Shown piece by piece: positions 6,148-9,746 of a stretch of 9,746 nt of DNA; the stretch's first letter is position 1, and each line of letters begins with the position of its first letter. The translations under genes and the position numbers were made by a program. The DNA is from Butyricicoccus_A sp945486175. Lineage in GTDB: Bacteria; Bacillota; Clostridia; Oscillospirales; Butyricicoccaceae. The notes beneath the pieces were generated by a model. It was not told the DNA's origin. It searched no databases and worked only from the letters and a program-made list of their open reading frames with translations. Location: the NCBI GenBank assembly GCA_945829445.1, contig CALZUY010000082.1:1-9746 (forward strand), in the 5' to 3' direction.

Positions 6148-6175
6148 ATTATATCATATATTTCTTGTTATACAA
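6148..6175 (-). promoter_or_regulatory. Promoter of the YD-repeat/SLH gene
   Basis: On the minus strand TTGTAT (6175-6170) and TATAAT (6153-6148) are 16 bases apart, and TGA before the -10 box gives an extended -10. The gene start lies about 37 bases downstream. The surrounding region is very AT-rich compared with the coding DNA. Confidence 0.7.
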
Positions 6176-6199
6176 GGGAACTGTCCAGCATTTTCCAAC

Positions 6200-6239
6200 A
6201 AAAAAGCTCCGGCAGACCACTCCCGGTCCGCCGAAGCCT
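6200..6239 (-). terminator. Rho-independent terminator of the lipoprotein gene
   Basis: Read on the minus strand, GCTTCGGCGGACC pairs with GGTCTGCCGGAGC over 13 positions, two of them G-U, around a six-base loop. Six T follow directly. It lies about 20 bases after the lipoprotein stop codon and separates that gene from the SLH-protein promoter. Confidence 0.85.
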
Positions 6240-6259
6240 GATATCATACCGTTTTGCGA

Positions 6260-7213
6260 TTATTTCTTTGCAATATAAACCGTGCGGTCCGGCAGAACCC
6301 CGTCTTCATCCGCCTGATCCTCGCTGTACACGGTTTCGCAGTCGCTGTCAGCATACGCCTCATATCCATCCGGCGCTTCCACCAAAACTGAGATTCCGTC
6401 CGGGACAGGGACGGTATCCCTTGTTCCGTCCGGATAGCGCAGCGTAAATTCGCGGCTCCAGTCCGCTTCACAGATGCCTTCCCGCATGAAATCCGGGAGC
6501 GATACGATCTTGTTGGTATAGGTCATGCAACGTGAACGCGTGCATTCCTTGACCGTGCCGTTGGCATCCGTAAAACGATACGTGCGGAAGACGTCCAGAA
6601 TGCGCAGCGTTTCCTTTTCCACATCATATTCCTGCGTCGTATAGGTATATGTCCGCCCTGTGCTGTCCGTGAAGGACATCGCGGAAATGTCTGTAATAAT
6701 ATGATAGGTATCTCCGCTGTCCGTACAGGAAACCAGCTTTTCCTTGCTGTTATATTCGCCAAACCCGTACTGGTGAAACAGCTTTTCGGCATAGGTTATT
6801 TCCTTTTCGCCGCGTTCCTCCGCATCATCCGCCAGAATGGTCAGCACCGTATCCTCATCCTCGGTAACTGCGGCAGAATAGTTTATATTATTCCGTGTAA
6901 AATAGTACTGGAACGACATGTTTGTCTTGCGGAAGCGCGCAACCAATCCGAGATCCTTGTCCCAGTACAATGTCAGCAGCGCATTGGTCTCCTTGTTATC
7001 CGGCCCTTCGCGCAGGCAGGTGCTGAGGGAAGGCTGTATATTCGCTTGCTGATATGCTTCCAGCGTATTCGCGGCATAAATTTCCTCCAGCGTCGGTGTC
7101 CCCTCCGGGAGTGCCGCGCTGCCGGTATCCTTGTTCGATGCCGCGCCGCAGCCTGCCAGCAGGACAGTCATGCAGGACGCAAGCACAAGCGCGGCCATTC
7201 GTTTTAACTTCAT
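6260..7213 (-). CDS. Lipoprotein of unknown function
   Basis: The 317-residue protein has a lipoprotein signal peptide ending in the lipobox L19-A20-G21-C22, so Cys22 would be lipidated and the protein held on the outer face of the membrane. The mature part opens with a polar linker and a TLEEIYAANTLEAY segment, which I associate with the start of clostridial lipoproteins having a LolA-like fold; that assignment is tentative. Aromatic beta-strand-like segments follow (SFQYYFTRNNINYSAAV, TYHIITDISAMSFTD, TYTYTTQEYDVEKETL), and the C-terminus is acidic and ends VYIAKK. No catalytic motif is visible. ATG 7213 is chosen because GGAGA lies seven bases upstream and the signal peptide begins there; the open frame continues back to 7393 but runs through the promoter. 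It has its own promoter and terminator. It and the next gene downstream are both surface-directed and on the same strand, but separately transcribed. Confidence 0.8.
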   Translation of the reverse strand: MKLKRMAALVLASCMTVLLAGCGAASNKDTGSAALPEGTPTLEEIYAANTLEAYQQANIQPSLSTCLREGPDNKETNALLTLYWDKDLGLVARFRKTNMSFQYYFTRNNINYSAAVTEDEDTVLTILADDAEERGEKEITYAEKLFHQYGFGEYNSKEKLVSCTDSGDTYHIITDISAMSFTDSTGRTYTYTTQEYDVEKETLRILDVFRTYRFTDANGTVKECTRSRCMTYTNKIVSLPDFMREGICEADWSREFTLRYPDGTRDTVPVPDGISVLVEAPDGYEAYADSDCETVYSEDQADEDGVLPDRTVYIAKK

Positions 7214-7242
7214 AATCTTATCTCCATTGTTTGCCCAGAATC

Positions 7243-7261
7243 CCTGTGTAACCGGCACAGG
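7243..7261 (-). repeat. Inverted repeat in the lipoprotein gene's leader
   Basis: CCTGTG (7243-7248) and CACAGG (7256-7261) form a perfect six-base-pair hairpin with a seven-base loop. It lies just after the expected transcription start, ahead of the ribosome site. It could stabilise the mRNA or act as an operator; no T-run follows, so it is not a terminator. Confidence 0.35.
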
Positions 7262-7271
7262 TTCATTGCAT

Positions 7272-7300
7272 ATAGTACCATACTTCCCGCTCCGATTCAA
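7272..7300 (-). promoter_or_regulatory. Promoter of the lipoprotein gene
   Basis: On the minus strand TTGAAT (7300-7295) and TACTAT (7277-7272) are 17 bases apart, with TGG giving an extended -10. Transcription would begin about 50 bases before the lipoprotein ATG. It follows directly after the ndk terminator. Confidence 0.65.
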
Positions 7301-7323
7301 GGAATGTATGCCATTCGCGCAAA

Positions 7324-7348
7324 CAAAAAGGCTGCCGCAGCAGCCTTT
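7324..7348 (-). terminator. Rho-independent terminator of ndk
   Basis: AAAAGGCTGC (7325-7334 on plus) and GCAGCCTTTT (7339-7348) form a perfect 10-base-pair inverted repeat with a four-base loop. On the minus strand five T complete the terminator 17 bases after the ndk stop codon. Confidence 0.88.
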
Positions 7349-7364
7349 TGCCGGTATTTGCCTG

Positions 7365-7769
7365 TTATTCGCCGAAAAAGCGTTTGATTTCAATCGCCGC
7401 GGTCTCTTCGGAATCCGAGCCGTGAATCAGGTTTTCCGTCGTGGTATTGGCAAAATCACCTCGGATCGTGCCCGGCAGCGCCTCGCCGAACTTGGTTGCG
7501 CCCATCAGCATGCGCATGCCGACAATCACATTTTCGCCCTCGATAATCATCGCCAGCACCGGGCCGGAAGTCATGTACTCAACCAGCTCCGGGAAAAACG
7601 GCTTATCTGCAATGTGCGCGTAATGCTCCTTCAAAATTGCCTCATCCAGTGTTTTCAGCTCGCAGCGCACCATATGGTAGCCTTTTTTCTCGATGCGGGA
7701 AATAATTTCGCCCGCCAGGCCGCGCTGAAGCGCATCCGGTTTGAGCATAATATACGTCTGCTGTATCAT
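7365..7769 (-). CDS. ndk: Nucleoside diphosphate kinase
   Basis: This cytosolic enzyme transfers the gamma-phosphate of ATP to nucleoside diphosphates through a phosphohistidine, balancing NTP and dNTP pools. The 134 residues have the family's usual length. The active site is intact: Lys10 (MLKPDA), Tyr50, Arg86, Thr92, Arg103 (GTIRGDF), Asn113 and the phosphorylated His116 (NLIHGSDS). The loop that normally reads GATNPxEA is GATKFGEA here, and the usual SRNxxHGSD is TENLIHGSD, so this is a slightly divergent branch. AGAGGAGAAAGAGG before ATG 7769 provides the ribosome site. It is a single-gene unit with its own promoter and terminator, divergent from the queuosine operon. Confidence 0.95.
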   Translation of the reverse strand: MIQQTYIMLKPDALQRGLAGEIISRIEKKGYHMVRCELKTLDEAILKEHYAHIADKPFFPELVEYMTSGPVLAMIIEGENVIVGMRMLMGATKFGEALPGTIRGDFANTTTENLIHGSDSEETAAIEIKRFFGE

Positions 7770-7810
7770 ATTCCTCTTTCTCCTCTCAGGTCAGATATGT
7801 TCCAAAATGT

Positions 7811-7816
7811 ATTATA
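7811..7816 (-). promoter_or_regulatory. Candidate -10 box of the ndk promoter
   Basis: A consensus TATAAT on the minus strand lies 41 bases before the ndk ATG. The position 17 bases upstream reads TGGTAA, only a three-of-six match to a -35 box, so the promoter rests mainly on the perfect -10. Confidence 0.5.
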
Positions 7817-7884
7817 CCGTTTTTGCACAGAAATTACCAGCGATTTTGCGGAAATTTTTCCAAAGTCAGTGGTTCACGAAACAT

Positions 7885-7913
7885 TTGACAACCCTGTGCG
7901 TCAGTGGTATAGT
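7885..7913 (+). promoter_or_regulatory. Promoter of the queuosine operon
   Basis: A consensus TTGACA (7885-7890) and TATAGT (7908-7913) are 17 bases apart, with TGG giving an extended -10. Transcription should start near 7920, just before the riboswitch, leaving a leader of about 130 bases ahead of queD. This is the best promoter match I found in the window. Confidence 0.85.
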
Positions 7914-7930
7914 AATATGGAATGTAAACC

Positions 7931-7972
7931 AGACAGTTCGTTTGCACCATCCTGTCTATAAACAAAACCAGG
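7931..7972 (+). ncRNA. preQ1 riboswitch aptamer, class I-like
   Basis: AGACAG (7931-7936) pairs with CTGTCT (7952-7957) to form P1. The loop starts TTC and contains CACC, and its last base C7951 corresponds to the cytosine that pairs with preQ1 in class I aptamers. An A-rich tail (ATAAACAAAAC) follows, and AAAC (7965-7968) can pair with GTTT of the loop (7940-7943), giving the H-type pseudoknot typical of this class. Position, size and the queD-queE-folE genes downstream all agree. The ligand-bound fold should favour the terminator that follows and so reduce operon transcription when preQ1 is abundant. The loop is a little longer than in the Bacillus example I recall, so a covariance search would settle the subclass. 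Confidence 0.75.
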
Positions 7973-8009
7973 GCTACTGTACCATGATATGCTATCATTG
8001 ACAGCAGGC
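7972..8009 (+). promoter_or_regulatory. Antiterminator hairpin of the queuosine leader
   Basis: ATGATA (7984-7989) and TATCAT (7993-7998) form a perfect hairpin on a TGC loop. Outside it, GGCTACTGT (7972-7980) can pair with ACAGCAGGC (8001-8009) at seven of nine positions. The outer 3' strand is the same sequence as the left arm of the terminator, so the two folds exclude each other. Its 5' strand begins right at the end of the aptamer, which gives a direct route for ligand control. Confidence 0.55.
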
Positions 8010-8027
8010 CGTTGTGCCTGCTTTTTT
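8003..8027 (+). terminator. Riboswitch-controlled terminator before queD
   Basis: AGCAGGC (8003-8009) and GCCTGCT (8016-8022) form a seven-base-pair stem around a six-base loop, followed by a run of T to 8027. It lies between the operon promoter and its first gene, 21 bases before the queD ATG, so it acts as an attenuator. Confidence 0.88.
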
Positions 8028-8048
8028 GTTTGCTTTGAAGGAGATTAT

Positions 8049-8477
8049 ATGTATTATTTAAAGGCGGAAGCCAGCTTTGATGCGGCACATTTTCTCGCCC
8101 GTTATGAAGGCAAATGCCACAACATCCACGGACATCACTGGGTTGTACAACTGCGCGTCTGCGGCGAAACATTACAGGACACCGTGCAGGAAAACGGTAT
8201 GCTGGTGGATTTTTCCCGGCTCAAGGCAGATCTGAAAGCGATTGTCGAGCCGATGGATCACACGCTGATTTATGAAACAGGCACGCTGCGCGCACGCACG
8301 CGCGATGCGCTCGCTGAGGACGGCTTTTCCCTGACGGAAATCCCGTTCCGCCCGACTGCCGAACACTTTGCGGAATACTTTTTTGACCGCGCGTCAGCAC
8401 TCGGTTACCGCGTCGCAGAAGCGACCGTATATGAAACGCCGAACAACTGTGCTTCCTACACCGGAGAGGAAGGCTGA
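8049..8477 (+). CDS. queD: 6-carboxytetrahydropterin synthase
   Basis: QueD converts 7,8-dihydroneopterin triphosphate to 6-carboxy-5,6,7,8-tetrahydropterin, the second step toward preQ0/preQ1 and queuosine. The 142-residue protein has the zinc ligands His14, His27 and His29 (FDAAH and CHNIHGHH), the catalytic Cys23, the MDHT motif (Asp70, His71), and the substrate-binding Glu129 in YETPNNCASY. PTAEHFAEYFF is a variant of the family's PTxEN motif. It is cytosolic. ATG 8049 is chosen because GAAGGAG lies at 8037-8043; the open frame extends upstream to 7989 but would read through the terminator. It is the first gene after the riboswitch, with queE three bases after its stop codon. Confidence 0.94.
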   Translation: MYYLKAEASFDAAHFLARYEGKCHNIHGHHWVVQLRVCGETLQDTVQENGMLVDFSRLKADLKAIVEPMDHTLIYETGTLRARTRDALAEDGFSLTEIPFRPTAEHFAEYFFDRASALGYRVAEATVYETPNNCASYTGEEG

Positions 8478-8480
8478 CGT

Positions 8481-9149
8481 ATGGCAGTATTCAATGTAGC
8501 GGAAACATTTGTCAGCATCAACGGCGAGGGCGTACTGGCGGGACAGCTCTCCGTCTTTGTCCGCTTTACCGGCTGTAACCTGCGCTGCTCCTTCTGCGAT
8601 ACGATGTGGGCAAATGACACAGACGCACCGCATACAAACATGACAACGGAGGAAATCTGCGAAGCCGTGCGCAAAACCGGCGTGCACAACGTCACACTGA
8701 CCGGCGGCGAGCCGCTGCTGCGCGAAGGCATGGCAGAGCTGCTGCAAAAGCTGACGGAAAATCCGGCACAGCGCGTGGAAATCGAGACCAACGGCAGCGT
8801 TGACCTCGCACCGTTCACCGGCATCTCCCCTGCCGTCACGTTTACCATGGATTACAAGCTGCCGGGCAGCGGTATGGAAGCGCATATGTGCACGAAAAAT
8901 TTCGCGCTGCTGACCGAACGAGACACGGTGAAGTTTGTCGTGGGCAGCCGCGCCGATTTAGAACGGGCGCTGGAAATCATCCGGACCTATGACCTGACCC
9001 ACCGCTGCCATGTCTATCTCAGCCCAGTCTTCGGGCGCATCCAGCCGGTAGAAATCGTGGATTTCATGCAGGAGCATGTGCTCAATGACGTCACCATGCA
9101 GCTCCAGATGCACAAAATCATCTGGGACCCCGACCAGCGCGGCGTATAA
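8481..9149 (+). CDS. queE: 7-carboxy-7-deazaguanine synthase (radical SAM)
   Basis: QueE rearranges 6-carboxytetrahydropterin to 7-carboxy-7-deazaguanine, using a 4Fe-4S cluster and S-adenosylmethionine. The cluster motif CX3CX2C is at Cys32, Cys36 and Cys39 (GCNLRCSFCDT), and the SAM-binding GGEPLL is at 75-80. The opening FVSINGEGVLAGQLSVFVRF and the length of 222 residues fit the QueE family, as do the ETNGS and DYKLPGSG segments. It lies three bases downstream of queD, with its ribosome site (GAGGAAGG) inside the end of queD, so translation is probably coupled. The folE start follows 35 bases later. Confidence 0.94.
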   Translation: MAVFNVAETFVSINGEGVLAGQLSVFVRFTGCNLRCSFCDTMWANDTDAPHTNMTTEEICEAVRKTGVHNVTLTGGEPLLREGMAELLQKLTENPAQRVEIETNGSVDLAPFTGISPAVTFTMDYKLPGSGMEAHMCTKNFALLTERDTVKFVVGSRADLERALEIIRTYDLTHRCHVYLSPVFGRIQPVEIVDFMQEHVLNDVTMQLQMHKIIWDPDQRGV

Positions 9150-9159
9150 CCACCGCAGA

Positions 9160-9183
9160 AAGGGAATAAATAAGGGAATAAAT
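9160..9183 (+). repeat. Perfect tandem 12-base duplication carrying two ribosome sites before folE
   Basis: AAGGGAATAAAT occurs twice back to back (9160-9171 and 9172-9183), filling most of the queE-folE gap. Each copy holds an AAGGGA ribosome-binding core. The second is at usable spacing from the folE ATG at 9185; the first is about 12 bases further away. Slippage between the copies would alter spacing and perhaps translation. Confidence 0.85.
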
Positions 9184-9184
9184 T

Positions 9185-9746
9185 ATGGCTATTGATACCA
9201 ATGCAATCAAGGAACATATCCGCGGTATCCTCATCGCCCTCGGCGATGACCCCGACCGCGAGGGCTTAAAGGACACGCCTGACCGCGTCGCGCGCATGTA
9301 CAGCGAGGTGTTCGAGGGCATGAACTACACCAATGAAGAAATTGCACAGATGTTTGACAAGACCTTTGAGGATGAGATGGATTTTACCAGCGATTCCAAA
9401 GACCTTGTCATTGTCCGCGATATCCAGCTGTTCAGCTACTGTGAGCACCACATCGCACTGATGTACGATATGACCGCGACAGTCGCCTATATGCCGAACG
9501 GTAAGGTCATCGGCCTGAGCAAAATCGCACGCATTGCCGACATGGTGTCCAAGCGCCTGCAATTGCAGGAGCGCATCGGCTCGGACATCGCACAGATTAT
9601 GCAGATTGTCACCGGTTCGGAGGATGTCGCCGTACTCATTGAGGGCAGCCACAGCTGCATGACTGCGCGCGGCATCCGGCAGGCAAATGCGCGCACCACA
9701 ACCACCACCCTGCGCGGACGGTTCCGCACCGATTCCGATTTGCAGA
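9185..9746 (+). CDS. folE: GTP cyclohydrolase I (runs off the window end)
   Basis: FolE opens the guanine ring of GTP to give 7,8-dihydroneopterin triphosphate, the substrate of QueD and also the entry to folate. The 187 residues visible have the zinc ligands Cys86, His89 (YCEHH) and Cys158 (SHSCMTARG), the GLSKIARI segment, QERIG, and the TTTTTLRGRF C-terminal motif. The gene has no stop in the window, but little can be missing because the family ends soon after this motif. The CEHHIALMYDMTATVAYMP stretch resembles the enterobacterial type rather than the LLPF type. Its position after queD and queE places it in the riboswitch-controlled operon, so preQ1 would limit this copy's expression. 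Whether it also serves folate synthesis depends on other folE copies, which the window cannot show. Confidence 0.94.
   Translation, partial: MAIDTNAIKEHIRGILIALGDDPDREGLKDTPDRVARMYSEVFEGMNYTNEEIAQMFDKTFEDEMDFTSDSKDLVIVRDIQLFSYCEHHIALMYDMTATVAYMPNGKVIGLSKIARIADMVSKRLQLQERIGSDIAQIMQIVTGSEDVAVLIEGSHSCMTARGIRQANARTTTTTLRGRFRTDSDLQ

Noticed and set aside
4435..6447. Long 670-codon open frame on the plus strand
   Set aside because: It runs antisense across the YD-repeat/SLH gene, crosses the terminators and promoters of the minus-strand genes, has no ribosome site, and its product has no recognisable domain; it is an artefact of the repeat gene's codon pattern.
7989..8048. Upstream extension of queD to an ATG at 7989
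   Set aside because: The extension is read through the riboswitch terminator; the ATG at 8049 has the ribosome site and matches the family N-terminus.

Overview
The window reads as a chromosomal segment of a spore-forming, Gram-positive Clostridia-type bacterium, plausibly the Oscillospiraceae/Butyricicoccaceae group. This is inferred from strong AGGAGG-type ribosome sites, moderately high GC by eye, an S-layer-homology (SLH) surface protein, a Gram-positive lipoprotein, a sigma-K-like promoter and protein family resemblance. No 16S or other definitive taxonomic marker is present.

Layout. (1) Positions 1-1374, minus strand: a serine recombinase preceded by an 11-bp-overlapping 37-residue small gene, and followed at the window edge by the possible start of another overlapping gene. 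This looks like the edge of a mobile element. (2) 1466-1942, plus: a MutT-like Nudix hydrolase, divergent from the recombinase pair, with a 15-bp palindrome inside its promoter. (3) 1799-2422, minus: a cysteine-rich protein with a sigma-K-like promoter. Its last 47 codons run antisense through the Nudix gene, suggesting a rearranged 3' end. (4) 2519-4505, plus: a PAP2-family phosphatase that seems to lack a normal start codon, a PPP-type metallophosphatase, then type I 3-dehydroquinate dehydratase (aroD) with its own probable promoter. (5) 4526-7769, minus: a shared terminator, a secreted YD-repeat/SLH protein, a lipoprotein and nucleoside diphosphate kinase (ndk), each with its own candidate promoter; ndk and the lipoprotein gene have their own terminators. 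(6) 7885 to the right edge, plus: a queuosine/preQ1 operon with a strong promoter, a class I-like preQ1 riboswitch, an antiterminator/terminator pair, queD, queE and folE (cut by the window end).

How the genes work together. FolE makes 7,8-dihydroneopterin triphosphate from GTP, QueD converts it to 6-carboxytetrahydropterin and QueE to 7-carboxy-7-deazaguanine, the precursor of preQ1 and queuosine in tRNA. The riboswitch would shut transcription down when preQ1 is plentiful. queC and queF are not in the window. The other genes are mostly housekeeping (nucleotide sanitation, aromatic amino acid pathway, nucleotide balance) or cell-surface functions.

No wholly new defence or metabolic system is evident. 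The best leads are the recombinase-coupled small gene with its palindromic divergent promoter, the antisense 3' overlap of the cysteine-rich gene, the non-AUG start of the PAP2 gene, and the riboswitch expression platform.
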